Shown here: positions 1-8,520 of the stretch, piece by piece
Layout of the letters: every line of letters starts with the position of its first letter
Numbering within the stretch: position 1 is the stretch's first letter
Assembly (NCBI GenBank): GCA_963762435.1
Contig: CAVXLN010000015.1
Location: forward strand, 310,001 to 374,000
From: JAXDMU01 sp963762435
GTDB taxonomy: Bacteria > Pseudomonadota > Alphaproteobacteria > ATCC43930 > CGMCC-115725
Direction: 5' to 3'
DNA: 64,000 bases
Notes under the pieces: model-generated
The model's database searches: none
What the model was told of the DNA's origin: nothing
The model's input: the letters and a program-made list of their open reading frames with translations, nothing else
Program-made: the position numbers and the translations under genes

Positions 1-30
1 AGACGCGCCCGCGCGCTTTCCGCGCGTCCT

Positions 31-915
31 TCATTTGAACAGCCGCTCGCTCGCGAAATCCAGGAAGGCGCGCAATTTAGGGGAGACAGCTCGTCCGCCG
101 GCCCAAACGAGCCGGAACACGCCCTCGGCCGCCTCGTCGGGCAGGATTTCCCTTAACTCGCCGCGCCGCAGGGCAGCGGCCGCGAGAAAGTCGGGCATCG
201 AGGCTATTCCGAGGCCGGCGATCGTGGCAGCCAGCACGGCCTCCATGTTGGTGCAGATTATGGCGGGAGGACCGAGTGCTGCGTCCGAAGGCGGCGGCGT
301 GCGCGTGGTCCAACCCTGGAGCGCCTCCGAGCCGGGCCGCCGGTAGCGGAGGACGGCCTGCTCGGCGAGTGCTGCCAAACTCTTGGGCTCGGCGCGTGCC
401 TCGAGATAGGCCGGGGCGGCGCAGAAGATGAACCGAAAGCTGCTCAGCTTGCGCGCCATCAAGCCCGAGTCGCTCAGTTCGCCGCCGCGGATCGCCAAAT
501 CCACGCCTTCTGCCGCGAGGTCGATGGTGGCATCGCTGAAATCGAGATCGAGGCGCACGGCCGGGAATCTGCGGGCGAAGTCCGCCAAATGTGGCGCCAG
601 AAAGCGATAGCCGATCGCCGGCAGGCTGACGCGGAGCCGCCCCTGGGGCGCTGCCGAGGTCTGGGCCATCGCTGCGGTGAGGTCGCTCACCTCTTCGCGG
701 AGACGCAGCGCGCGCTCGTAGAGGAGCTGGCCTTCGTCGGTCAGGCTCACGCGGCGGGTCGTGCGATGGAACAGCGGCACCGCCAGCCGATCCTCCAGCC
801 GCGCGATCGCCTTGCCCACGGCCGAGGGCGACAGGCCGAGCCGTCGCGCCGCGTCGGCGAAGCTGAGCCGTTCCGCCACCTGCAGGAAGATTTCGAGCGC
901 GCCCAACGTGTCCAT
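31..915 (-). CDS. LysR-family transcriptional regulator
   Basis: A 294-residue protein with the usual LysR layout: an N-terminal winged helix-turn-helix (about residues 1-60, with the recognition region around LGLSPSAVGKAIARLE) and a periplasmic-binding-protein-like effector domain from about residue 90. Length is typical of the family. I start at the ATG at 915; a TTG two codons upstream would add only Leu-Pro. The gene is divergent from the beta-propeller gene at 1027, which is the common target arrangement for LysR regulators, so it may control that neighbour. The effector is not predictable from sequence. Confidence 0.9.
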   Translation of the reverse strand: MDTLGALEIFLQVAERLSFADAARRLGLSPSAVGKAIARLEDRLAVPLFHRTTRRVSLTDEGQLLYERALRLREEVSDLTAAMAQTSAAPQGRLRVSLPAIGYRFLAPHLADFARRFPAVRLDLDFSDATIDLAAEGVDLAIRGGELSDSGLMARKLSSFRFIFCAAPAYLEARAEPKSLAALAEQAVLRYRRPGSEALQGWTTRTPPPSDAALGPPAIICTNMEAVLAATIAGLGIASMPDFLAAAALRRGELREILPDEAAEGVFRLVWAGGRAVSPKLRAFLDFASERLFK

Positions 916-938
916 CGGCAAACAATTGACGACATTAA

Positions 939-955
939 TTCGTGAGTGAAGCGAA
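939..955. promoter_or_regulatory. Possible LysR operator between divergent genes
   Basis: TTCG-N9-CGAA is a short dyad in the 111-bp gap between the LysR gene and the divergent beta-propeller gene. LysR proteins bind interrupted dyads in such gaps, but this one is short and could be chance. Confidence 0.2.
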
Positions 956-1026
956 ATGCGGCCTGATGATGAATATTTGGCGCCGTTCTAGCCTTGATCC
1001 CATCATCGCGTTGAAGGATGGCTGCA

Positions 1027-1998
1027 ATGGCGGGTCACGGGTTGGAAGGTCCAGTGGGATTTCTGGACGGTGTCTGGAACCCGGAAGATCTGGTCGATCT
1101 GCCGGGCAGTCCGTGGATCATCGTCAGCGCCATGCGATCGCGGGGCCGTCCCGGTGGTCTCCTCGCGGCGCGTATCGGCGAGGACAAGCCGGCTGCCGAG
1201 CTGCCCTGGTCTCGGCAAGCCACAGCTGGACGATTGGACCCGAGCCTCTTCGATCCGCATGGTATCGCCGCCAAGCCGGTAGGCGATGGCGTCTACGAGC
1301 TGCTGGTCATCGATCACGGCGGCGGCGAGGCAGTCGGCCGGCTTCGCATCGAGATCCGGGGCGATCAGCCGATCACCTGCGCGGGCGAACGGATCGAGCA
1401 GCCGCCCGGGACATCCGGCAATGCCTTAGCCCACATGCCCGATGGCGGGTTTGTGCTGAGCAGCATGTTCGATCCCGGCGACCCGCTGACGCTCGACAAA
1501 TTCGCGAAGGGCGAGATCACGGGCGGCGTGTGGCGCTGGAGCCTATCCAGCGGCTGGCGCCGCTTCGGTTCACACGGCCTCAGCGGCGCTAATGGCATCG
1601 CGGCCACCGCGGATGGCGAGGCCGTGCTTGTCTCGGAATGGTCGGCTCGTCGCGTGTGGCGCCTCGGCGCGGAAGGGAGGCCGGAGGCTTATGTCAAAAC
1701 GCCGTTTCTGCCGGACAATTTGCGCTGGCGGCCCGATGGGATGCTTCTGCTCGCAGGCCAGAGAGCGCGGCCCGAAGCCGTGTTCGGCTGTGCGGCGCGC
1801 GGTGAGCCCAGCCCGCTTGGGTTCGAGATCGCCCTGGTCGATCCCAACGAAATGACGCTCGAAACGCTGGTTCGGTTCGACCACGACGCGGCACGTCGAG
1901 CCGGCTTCGGCGGCGCCACGGGGGCGCTGGCGGTGGGGGGCGAAATTTGGGTCGGCTCGTTCACGGGCGCGCGGATCGCCAAGTTCCGCGCATTATAG
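1027..1998 (+). CDS. SMP-30/gluconolactonase-like beta-propeller protein
   Basis: A protein of about 323 residues with repeated blade-like segments (for example SGNALAHMPDGGFVLSS, SGANGIAATADGEAVLVSEW and LPDNLRWRPDGMLLLAGQ). These resemble the six-bladed propellers of the SMP-30/paraoxonase/strictosidine-synthase group. No signal peptide is evident. The start at 1027 is preferred over the ATG at 1018 because GAAGG at 1013-1017 abuts the first ATG but lies 9 nt from the second. It is divergent from a LysR regulator. Substrate unknown; a lactonase-like hydrolase is a family-level guess only. Confidence 0.7.
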   Translation: MAGHGLEGPVGFLDGVWNPEDLVDLPGSPWIIVSAMRSRGRPGGLLAARIGEDKPAAELPWSRQATAGRLDPSLFDPHGIAAKPVGDGVYELLVIDHGGGEAVGRLRIEIRGDQPITCAGERIEQPPGTSGNALAHMPDGGFVLSSMFDPGDPLTLDKFAKGEITGGVWRWSLSSGWRRFGSHGLSGANGIAATADGEAVLVSEWSARRVWRLGAEGRPEAYVKTPFLPDNLRWRPDGMLLLAGQRARPEAVFGCAARGEPSPLGFEIALVDPNEMTLETLVRFDHDAARRAGFGGATGALAVGGEIWVGSFTGARIAKFRAL

Positions 1999-2038
1999 AG
2001 CGCATCGCGGCTGGTGCTCTCTCGGCGCTGCGGACGGC

Positions 2039-2257
2039 TTACGGACCGCGTTCGGGCGTCTCGGCCGGCAGCGATTCGGCGAAGGAGATCAGGCCGACGC
2101 CGTCGAGCTGCGGGAGTGCCACTACAGCGTCGATGCGAACGCTCTGCGGAAAATCCACCGCTTGGGCAAGGGCGATCGGACGCGTCGTCGACCAATTGGG
2201 TGCGGAGACAAAGATCGCCGTCGAGGTGAGGCCGCAGACGGCGAGGAAAAGGCAATC
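2039..2257 (-). other. Coding-like segment directly after the diguanylate cyclase stop, no start codon
   Basis: Reading on past the TGA of the diguanylate cyclase in the same frame gives 72 open codons ending in TAA. Third positions are G/C-rich like real genes here, and the product starts with a hydrophobic stretch (CLFLAVCGLTSTAIFVSAPN) followed by a soluble-looking tail. There is no ATG, GTG or TTG near its beginning. It may be the remnant of a small exported protein whose start was lost, or a gene whose 5' end is hidden by a frameshift. Confidence 0.3.
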
Positions 2258-3502
2258 TCAGAGCGTCGCCACTCTCCCGCTGGCGCGCGTCTGGCGCGGC
2301 GTCTCATCAGCGAAGGCCGTACCTGGGAAAGCCTCCGGCGCATCGCTCTCTGAGGGTATGTGCGCGGCGATGCAGATGCGGTCACGACCGCCTTGCTTGG
2401 CTTGATACGAGGCCTGGTCCGCACGGCCTAGCAATTCGGAAAGTGTTTCCCCTCGACGCAGCTGAGCAACGCCGCCGCTCACGGTGACCGACGGTAGACC
2501 GCCGTCTGTCTGCTGAGCCGTGGCGATGCGGACGGCGTCAGCGGCAAGCCATGCCATCTGGACCGTCGCGCCGGCGATCAGCAGGGCGAATTCTTCGCCG
2601 CCCTGCCGACCGACGACGCTGCCGGCCGGCACGGTCGCACGCAACAATCTTGCGAACGCAACGATCACCGCATCACCTGTGGAATGGCCGAAGGTATCGT
2701 TGATCCGCTTGAAATGGTCGAGGTCAAATATCGCAACCGACACGGGGAGTCCCGTGTGCTGCGCGCGCGAAAGAGCTTCCTGTGCGAGCCGGTCGAATCC
2801 GCGCCGGTTGGCGATGCCCGAGAGCGGATCCGTCTCCGAAGCCAGTTGCAACTCTCTGATCGCCTGCTGCGCCACCACCAGAAGGAGGAAGATCCCGGCC
2901 GCCAGGAGCAGGACCCCGCTGCTGGCCTGGGAGAGGAGGGCGTAGACCGTGTGGGCGTAGTCGTCGGGCGACGCGCCGGGGCTGAACGCCACCGCCAGAG
3001 AGGGTTTGACCATGAAGTGCGCCGCAATGAGGCCAAAGACACCAGCCAGCGCCAGGTGAAGGGCCCGGTGCGGACGCACCGCCAGGACAGTGCGGGTCGC
3101 CAGGAGTGCTGCCAGGGTGAAGGGAAGCTGGTAGGCGATCCCGTAGACGAGGGTGTTGGGCGGCAAGGGCCAGATCCAGATCCTCAAACCCAGGCCCAGG
3201 GTGAGGATCAGAAGGATTTGCCGCCACGGTGGTGGCCTGCGACAGAAGACGCTGAAGGTGGCCGAGATCGACAGCAGCGCCAACAGAAAGCTGGTGTAGC
3301 CCACGCCTTCCAGCAGTCCCGGCTCACCCACGAACGGCCCGAGGAGATCGCAGGCCGGCGCCACCATGCCCAACAGATAGCCGACGCTGAACCAAAGCGC
3401 GCGGCGTTGGGACTTGTTCGAAAACGCGATGATGGCATAGGCGGCGACGAAGAGGCTCCCGAGCGCGATGTTGATCGCCATTACGACCTGAGCGCCGCTC
3501 AT
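2258..3502 (-). CDS. Membrane-bound diguanylate cyclase (GGDEF domain)
   Basis: A 414-residue protein. The N-terminal half is a multi-pass membrane sensor region (roughly seven hydrophobic segments up to about residue 215). The C-terminal half is a GGDEF domain with the active-site signature GGEEF at about residue 300 and upstream DPLSGIANRRGFD and DLDHFKRINDTFGH motifs, so it should make cyclic di-GMP from two GTP. The RxxD product-inhibition site expected five residues before GGEEF is absent (the sequence there is SVVGR), suggesting no classic feedback inhibition. Start ATG has a strong AGAAGGAA ribosome site. The sensed signal is unknown; a role in the swim/stick decision is inference. Confidence 0.92.
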   Translation of the reverse strand: MSGAQVVMAINIALGSLFVAAYAIIAFSNKSQRRALWFSVGYLLGMVAPACDLLGPFVGEPGLLEGVGYTSFLLALLSISATFSVFCRRPPPWRQILLILTLGLGLRIWIWPLPPNTLVYGIAYQLPFTLAALLATRTVLAVRPHRALHLALAGVFGLIAAHFMVKPSLAVAFSPGASPDDYAHTVYALLSQASSGVLLLAAGIFLLLVVAQQAIRELQLASETDPLSGIANRRGFDRLAQEALSRAQHTGLPVSVAIFDLDHFKRINDTFGHSTGDAVIVAFARLLRATVPAGSVVGRQGGEEFALLIAGATVQMAWLAADAVRIATAQQTDGGLPSVTVSGGVAQLRRGETLSELLGRADQASYQAKQGGRDRICIAAHIPSESDAPEAFPGTAFADETPRQTRASGRVATL

Positions 3503-3736
3503 TTCCTTCTCCCTCGGCCGCCGTCGACGTCCAGCCTCCCGGACGCCTTATCTTGCCGCGCAAGGCTCAACGCGGCGTTAAGGTGCCTAGGGAAGGCCGG
3601 CAAGGCCAGGGAAGCTCAAGCAGGCCGGCAGCGGCCTGAGCGGGGCCGGCGATCCGCCGGCGATCGAGATTCAGGCCCGGGCGAGAATGAGGAGACCGGC
3701 GAAAAGGAGGACAAGCCGGATGAGGGCGGGGCGAAC

Positions 3737-3979
3737 TCAGCTCGACAGGAACCGCTTCTTGGCAACAGCCTTCCCCGATCCGGATTTGAAGTATCGCTCG
3801 AGGGTCCTCGCAAGGGCTTCCGTCTCGACCGCGACATAGGATCTCAGTGTCGCCGGCAGATAGGATTTCGTGGAGAGGACCTGACCATTCTGATGGGATT
3901 TGACACGGCGCCGAAGGTCATTCGTCGAGCCGACATAGAGGTCGTTGTTGTTGAGCTCGAGGAAATACACGTACCACAT
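3737..3979 (-). CDS. GIY-YIG nuclease-superfamily protein
   Basis: An 80-residue protein starting MWYVYFLEL. It has the hallmarks of the small stand-alone GIY-YIG family: the YVYFL/YVGST pair (residues about 3-20), then DLRRRVKSHQNG and a conserved glutamate in the ALARTLERYFK segment. Family members are single-domain nuclease-fold proteins of uncertain role in repair or DNA processing. The frame is open further upstream, but homology starts at this methionine and the upstream region would run to the tRNA gene. Confidence 0.85.
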   Translation of the reverse strand: MWYVYFLELNNNDLYVGSTNDLRRRVKSHQNGQVLSTKSYLPATLRSYVAVETEALARTLERYFKSGSGKAVAKKRFLSS

Positions 3980-4077
3980 CGGCACCAGCCTCCCTACGCT
4001 CCCTGAGGAGCTTCGGGAGACACCCTTCGCCGGTAAACGCCGATGGCTTGCCACCCGAAGCCCGTCAGGGCGAAGGG

Positions 4078-4167
4078 TGGCGGACAGGGTGGGATTCGAA
4101 CCCACGGTACCCTTACGGGCACTTCAGTTTTCGAGACTGACGCCTTCAACCACTCGGCCACCTGTCC
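4078..4167 (-). tRNA. tRNA-Ser (CGA anticodon)
   Basis: The minus strand folds as a type II tRNA: acceptor GGACAGG paired with CCTGTCC, D-arm with GCCGAGTGG, anticodon stem TCAGT/ACTGA around loop CTCGAAA (anticodon CGA), a long variable arm (GTGCCCGTAAGGGTACC), and T-arm GGGTTCGAATCCC. The discriminator is G and CCA is encoded. It reads UCG serine codons. Confidence 0.97.
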
Positions 4168-4357
4168 GTAGCACTATCTTCGGTCTCGAGGGTTGGGGTA
4201 TCTAACCGAAGGGGAGGCCGGCCGCAACCCGATTTCTCATGGACACATGCCGGGGTTTCCGGGCTTTCGGGTTGACAGCGTGCCGCCCATGGATAATATG
4301 CGCGGCTCCGAGCGGGCAGCCCCCGCTCTTTTTCGTATTTGTCGAAGAAGCCCCATC

Positions 4358-4708
4358 ATGTTCGCAGTCATCCGCACAGGCGGCAAGCAGTACAAGGTCG
4401 CCAAGAACGACGTGATCTTCGTCGAGAAGCTCGCGGGCGAGGCAGGCGCCTCGCTCGAGCTCGACGATGTGCTGATGATCGGCGACGCGGAAGGTGTGAC
4501 CGCCGGCACGCCGGCCTTGGGCGGCGCCCATGTCACCGCCACCGTGCTCGAGCAGAAGCGCGACGACAAGGTGATCGTGTTCAAGAAGAAGCGGCGCCAC
4601 AATTATCGCCGCAAGAACGGTCACCGCCAGCATCTGACCGTGCTGCGCATCACCGATATCGTGGCGAGCGGCGCCGTGGCGGAAGCCGCGGCCGCGGCCA
4701 AGGAGTAA
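4358..4708 (+). CDS. rplU: 50S ribosomal protein L21
   Basis: A 116-residue protein that starts MFAVIRTGGKQYKV and ends with an alanine-rich tail; the core KVIVFKKKRRHNYRRKNGHRQ is the diagnostic L21 rRNA-binding stretch. L21 binds 23S rRNA in the large subunit. The frame is open for 55 codons upstream, but family alignment fixes this ATG. It leads the conserved rplU-rpmA pair, with rpmA starting 6 nt after its stop. Confidence 0.98.
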   Translation: MFAVIRTGGKQYKVAKNDVIFVEKLAGEAGASLELDDVLMIGDAEGVTAGTPALGGAHVTATVLEQKRDDKVIVFKKKRRHNYRRKNGHRQHLTVLRITDIVASGAVAEAAAAAKE

Positions 4709-4714
4709 GGACGA

Positions 4715-5005
4715 ATGGCTCACAAAAAGGCAGGCGGCTCGTCGCGCAACGGGCGCGATTCCGCGGGGCGCCGTTTGGGCGTCAAGAAGTTCGGCGGCCA
4801 GGAAGTGATCGCCGGCAACATCCTCGTGCGCCAGCGCGGCACCAAGTTCCATGCGGGCGCCAATGTCGGCATGGGCCGCGACCATACGCTGTTCGCGCTC
4901 GTCGATGGTGCCGTGAAGTTCCACCGCTCGCACCTGGACCGGACCTTCGTCAATATCGTCCCGTTCGAGGGTGAGCCGGCGCCAGCCGCCGAGGCTGCCG
5001 AATAA
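4715..5005 (+). CDS. rpmA: 50S ribosomal protein L27
   Basis: A 96-residue protein beginning MAHKKAGGSSRNGRDS, the conserved flexible N-terminus that reaches the peptidyl-transferase centre. The middle segment LVRQRGTKFHAGANVGMGRDHTLFA is typical in order and spacing. It is translated from the same message as rplU and followed by a clear terminator, so rplU-rpmA forms its own unit ahead of obgE. Confidence 0.98.
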   Translation: MAHKKAGGSSRNGRDSAGRRLGVKKFGGQEVIAGNILVRQRGTKFHAGANVGMGRDHTLFALVDGAVKFHRSHLDRTFVNIVPFEGEPAPAAEAAE

Positions 5006-5031
5006 GCTCCCCTTCCATCGGGATCCTGCTG

Positions 5032-5060
5032 AAGGGGAATGGTTCGCCATTCCCCTTTTT
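5032..5060 (+). terminator. Rho-independent terminator after rplU-rpmA
   Basis: A perfect 11-bp stem AAGGGGAATGG/CCATTCCCCTT closed by a TTCG tetraloop, followed by a short T run. It ends only 17 nt before the obgE start, so obgE needs read-through or a promoter inside or next to this hairpin. Confidence 0.9.
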
Positions 5061-5077
5061 CATTTGCGTGACGGGCC

Positions 5078-6118
5078 ATGAAATTCCTCGACCAGGCGAA
5101 GATCTATCTCAAGAGCGGTGACGGCGGCGCTGGCGCCGCCGCGTTCCGGCGCGAGAAATTCATCGAGTTCGGCGGGCCGTGGGGCGGCGATGGCGGGCGC
5201 GGCGGCGACATCGTGATCGAGGCCGTGGCGAACCTCAATACGCTGATCGATTACCGCTATCAGCAGCATTTCAAGGCGCAGGCCGGCCGCCCCGGTGCGG
5301 GCAGCAACAAGACCGGCCACAATGGCGAAAGCATCGTGCTGAAGGTGCCGATCGGCACGCAGATCCTGGACGAGGACCGCGAGACGGTGCTGCTCGACCT
5401 CACCGAGGCGGGCCAGCGCGTGGTGCTGCTGCGCGGCGGCGATGGCGGCTTCGGCAATGCCCATTACGCGACCTCGACCAATCAGGCGCCGCGCCGGCGC
5501 GATCTGGGCTGGCCGGGCCAGGAGCGCTGGGTTTGGCTGCGCCTCAAGCTCATCGCCGATGTCGGGCTGGTGGGGCTGCCCAATGCCGGGAAATCGACCT
5601 TCCTCGCCGCCACGTCGCGGGCGCGGCCCAAGATCGCGGACTATCCCTTCACCACGCTGAAGCCGCAGCTGGGCGTGGTCGGCATCGGCGAGAACGAGTT
5701 CGTCATGGCGGATCTGCCGGGCCTGATCGAGGGCGCCTCGGAAGGGGCGGGCTTGGGCCATCGCTTCCTCGGCCATGTCGAACGCTGCAGCGTCATCCTG
5801 CATCTCATCGACGGCACGGAAGAGGATGTGACCGGCGCCTACAAGCTCATCCGCAAGGAGCTCAAGGCCTATGGCGGCGGCCTTATCGACAAGCCCGAGA
5901 TCATCGGGCTCAACAAATCCGACGCCATTCCCGAGGAGGAATTGGCCGAGAAGGTGAAGAAGCTGAAGCGCTCGGCCAAGCGGCCGGTGCTGGTGCTGAG
6001 CGGCGCCACCGGCCAGGGCGTGCCGCCGGTGCTGCATGCGCTAAGGGCCGAGATCGAGGCGAAGAAGGCGGCAGAGGCGGGGCCCGCCCCCGATCCCTAC
6101 AAGCTCGAGCCCGCCTGA
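5078..6118 (+). CDS. obgE: Obg-family GTPase (ObgE/CgtA)
   Basis: A 346-residue GTPase linked to late 50S assembly, stress response and replication control. The glycine-rich Obg fold spans about residues 1-158 (GDGGAGAAAFRREKF, GGPWGGDGGRGGD). The G domain follows, with P-loop GLPNAGKST, switch II DLPGLIEGA and base-specificity motif NKSD. Length matches alphaproteobacterial Obg. The downstream gene proB starts inside its stop codon (TGATG), indicating translational coupling. Confidence 0.97.
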   Translation: MKFLDQAKIYLKSGDGGAGAAAFRREKFIEFGGPWGGDGGRGGDIVIEAVANLNTLIDYRYQQHFKAQAGRPGAGSNKTGHNGESIVLKVPIGTQILDEDRETVLLDLTEAGQRVVLLRGGDGGFGNAHYATSTNQAPRRRDLGWPGQERWVWLRLKLIADVGLVGLPNAGKSTFLAATSRARPKIADYPFTTLKPQLGVVGIGENEFVMADLPGLIEGASEGAGLGHRFLGHVERCSVILHLIDGTEEDVTGAYKLIRKELKAYGGGLIDKPEIIGLNKSDAIPEEELAEKVKKLKRSAKRPVLVLSGATGQGVPPVLHALRAEIEAKKAAEAGPAPDPYKLEPA

Positions 6119-7233
6119 TGCCCGCGCGGCTGGAGACGGCGCGAAGGATCGTGGTCAAGATCGGCTCGGCGCTGATCGTCGATCCCCAGAGCCTCGAGAT
6201 CCGCCGCGACTGGCTCACCGCCTTGGCGCTCGATGTCGCGGAAGCGCGGCAACGCGGGCAGCAGATCATCCTCGTGACCTCGGGCGCCATTGCCGCGGGA
6301 CGCGTCAGGCTCGGTTTCGGCACCCGCTCGCTCCGGCTCGAGGAGAAGCAGGCCGCCGCCGCGGTCGGTCAGATCCAGCTGGCCCAGCTCTATCAGGAGG
6401 CGCTGGCGCCGCATGGCATTCCGGCGGCCCAGATCCTGCTGACGCGCGAGGATACCGAGGCGCGGCGCCGGCATCTGAACGCCCGCGCCACGATCGAGGA
6501 ACTGCTCGAGCTCGGCGCCGTGCCGGTCATCAACGAGAATGACACGGTGACGACGGCCGAGATCCGGTTCGGCGACAATGATCGCTTGGCGGCGCGCGTC
6601 GCCGGCATGGTCAGCGCCGATACGCTGGTGCTGCTGTCCGATATCGACGGGCTCTATACCGCCGATCCGCGCCGCGATCCGAATGCCCGGCATCTGCCGG
6701 AGGTGGCGGAGCTTTCGCCCGAGATCGAGGCGATGGCGGGGCCGCCGGCACCCGGCATGAGCTCGGGCGGCATGGTGACGAAGCTGGCCGCCGCCCGCAT
6801 CGCCATGGCGGCCGGCTGCCGCATGGTGATCGCGCGGGGCGAGACGCTGCGGCCGTTGCGTGCCGTTGCCGAGGGCGCGCGGGCGACTTGGTTCCTGGCA
6901 TCGGCCGAGCCCTTGACCGCGCGCAAGCGCTGGATCGCGGGGGCGGTGGCGCCGGCCGGCACGCTCATCGTCGATGACGGGGCGGCCGCCGCACTGGGCC
7001 TCGGCCGCTCGCTGCTGCCGGCGGGGATCGTCGGCGTCGAAGGGAATTTCGAGCGCGGCGATGCCGTGCTGGTGCGACGGCGCGATGGCCGCATCCTGGC
7101 GCGGGGCCTGGCGGCCTATGCAAGCCAGGACGTGCTGCGCATCAGCGGGCACAAAACCAGTGAAATCGAGGCTTTGCTCGGATACCGTGGTCGCGACGAG
7201 ATCATCCATCGCGATGATCTGGTGGTGGATTGA
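6118..7233 (+). CDS. proB: Glutamate 5-kinase
   Basis: A 371-residue enzyme for the first step of proline synthesis, phosphorylating glutamate on its gamma-carboxylate. The amino-acid-kinase domain (about 1-260) shows VVKIGSALIVD, VTSGAIAAGR, PVINENDTV and SSGGMVTKLAAARIA; the C-terminal PUA domain follows. I start at the ATG that shares its A with the obgE TGA; the same frame is open far upstream inside obgE, but that part is an out-of-frame shadow. proA begins 1 nt after its stop, so the two enzymes of the pathway are made together. Confidence 0.97.
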   Translation: MPARLETARRIVVKIGSALIVDPQSLEIRRDWLTALALDVAEARQRGQQIILVTSGAIAAGRVRLGFGTRSLRLEEKQAAAAVGQIQLAQLYQEALAPHGIPAAQILLTREDTEARRRHLNARATIEELLELGAVPVINENDTVTTAEIRFGDNDRLAARVAGMVSADTLVLLSDIDGLYTADPRRDPNARHLPEVAELSPEIEAMAGPPAPGMSSGGMVTKLAAARIAMAAGCRMVIARGETLRPLRAVAEGARATWFLASAEPLTARKRWIAGAVAPAGTLIVDDGAAAALGLGRSLLPAGIVGVEGNFERGDAVLVRRRDGRILARGLAAYASQDVLRISGHKTSEIEALLGYRGRDEIIHRDDLVVD

Positions 7234-7234
7234 G

Positions 7235-8494
7235 ATGACGGACCTCGAAAGCCTCGTGCGGGAGCTGGGCGAGCGGGCCAAGGCGGCGGCCGACGTGCTG
7301 GCGCTGGCACCGACGGCAGCCAAGGACAAGGCGCTGCTAGCGGCGGCGGCGGCGATCCGCGCGCAGGCGGCCGAGATTCTGGCAGCCAATGAGCGCGATC
7401 TCGCCGAAGCCAAGGGCCATGGCGCCACGGAAGCGATGATCGACCGGTTGACGCTCGATGCCCGCCGCGTCGAAGCGATGGCGGCCGGGCTCGAGGAGGT
7501 GGCGCGGCTCGCCGATCCCGTGGGCAAGGTCGATACCAGCTGGGACCGGCCGAACGGCTTGCAGATCAGCCGCGTGCGCGTGCCGCTCGGCGTCATCGGC
7601 ATCATCTATGAGAGCCGGCCGAATGTGACCGCGGATGCGGCCGGCCTCTGCCTCAAATCCGGCAATGCCGCGATTCTCCGGGCCGGCAGCGAGAGCGTGC
7701 AATCGTCGCGCGCGATTTTGGCCGCTCTCCAGGACGGGCTGGCGCGAGCCGGGCTGCCGCAGGATTCAGTACAGCTGATGCCGACGCAGGATCGAGCCGC
7801 GGTCGGGCATCTCCTCCAGCTCGACGATCTCGTCGATGTCGTCGTGCCGCGCGGCGGCAAGGCGCTGATCGAGCGGGTCGCGGCCGAAAGCCGGATCCCG
7901 GTGCTGAAGCATCTCGACGGCATCTGCCATGTCTATATCGACCGGGCCGCCGACCTCGCCATGGCGCGGCAGGTGACGTTCAACGCCAAGCTCCGGCGCA
8001 CGGGCGTGTGCGGGGCGGCCGAGACGCTGCTGGTCGACCGCGTTGTGGTCGGCACGCACCTGAAGCCGATCCTCGACGACCTCATCGCCGGCGGCTGCGA
8101 GATCCGCGGCGATGCCGAGGTGCTGGCGGCCGAGCCGCGCGCGATGCCCGCGACCGAGGCGGACTGGTCGACCGAGTATCTGGCTCCGATCCTGTCGGTG
8201 CGCGTGGTGGCTGGCGTCGATGCGGCGATCGAGCATATCGGCCGCTACGGCTCGCACCATACCGAGGCGATCATCACCGAGGATGCGGATGTGGCCGAGC
8301 GCTTCCTCGGCCGGATCGACAGCGCCATCCTGCTCTGGAACGCGTCGACGCAATTCGCCGATGGCGGGGAGTTCGGCATGGGGGCGGAGATCGGCATCTC
8401 GACCGGCAAGCTCCATGCCCGCGGGCCGGTGGGCGTCAACGAGCTCACCAGCTACAAGTATGTGGTGCGCGGCACGGGGCAGGTCCGCCCCTGA
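7235..8494 (+). CDS. proA: Glutamate-5-semialdehyde dehydrogenase (gamma-glutamyl phosphate reductase)
   Basis: A 419-residue NADPH-dependent enzyme that reduces gamma-glutamyl phosphate to glutamate semialdehyde in proline synthesis. The conserved catalytic cysteine sits in RRTGVCGAAETLLVD at about residue 257, and the family signature VPRGGKALIERV and the C-terminal GPVGVNELTSYKYVV are intact. Length is normal. It follows proB with one nucleotide between stop and start and precedes nadD in the same direction. Confidence 0.97.
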   Translation: MTDLESLVRELGERAKAAADVLALAPTAAKDKALLAAAAAIRAQAAEILAANERDLAEAKGHGATEAMIDRLTLDARRVEAMAAGLEEVARLADPVGKVDTSWDRPNGLQISRVRVPLGVIGIIYESRPNVTADAAGLCLKSGNAAILRAGSESVQSSRAILAALQDGLARAGLPQDSVQLMPTQDRAAVGHLLQLDDLVDVVVPRGGKALIERVAAESRIPVLKHLDGICHVYIDRAADLAMARQVTFNAKLRRTGVCGAAETLLVDRVVVGTHLKPILDDLIAGGCEIRGDAEVLAAEPRAMPATEADWSTEYLAPILSVRVVAGVDAAIEHIGRYGSHHTEAIITEDADVAERFLGRIDSAILLWNASTQFADGGEFGMGAEIGISTGKLHARGPVGVNELTSYKYVVRGTGQVRP

Positions 8495-8520
8495 AAGCGA
8501 TACCTTCCTCATTTCTGGCA

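Noticed and set aside
3672..3736. Hydrophobic reading PALIRLVLLFAGLLILARA just after the GIY-YIG stop
   Set aside because: No start codon and only about 20 codons; could be chance in GC-rich DNA.
5179..7233. 684-codon frame that looks like a fusion of an Arg-rich protein with glutamate 5-kinase
   Set aside because: The first 313 codons are a shadow of obgE; proB starts at 6118.
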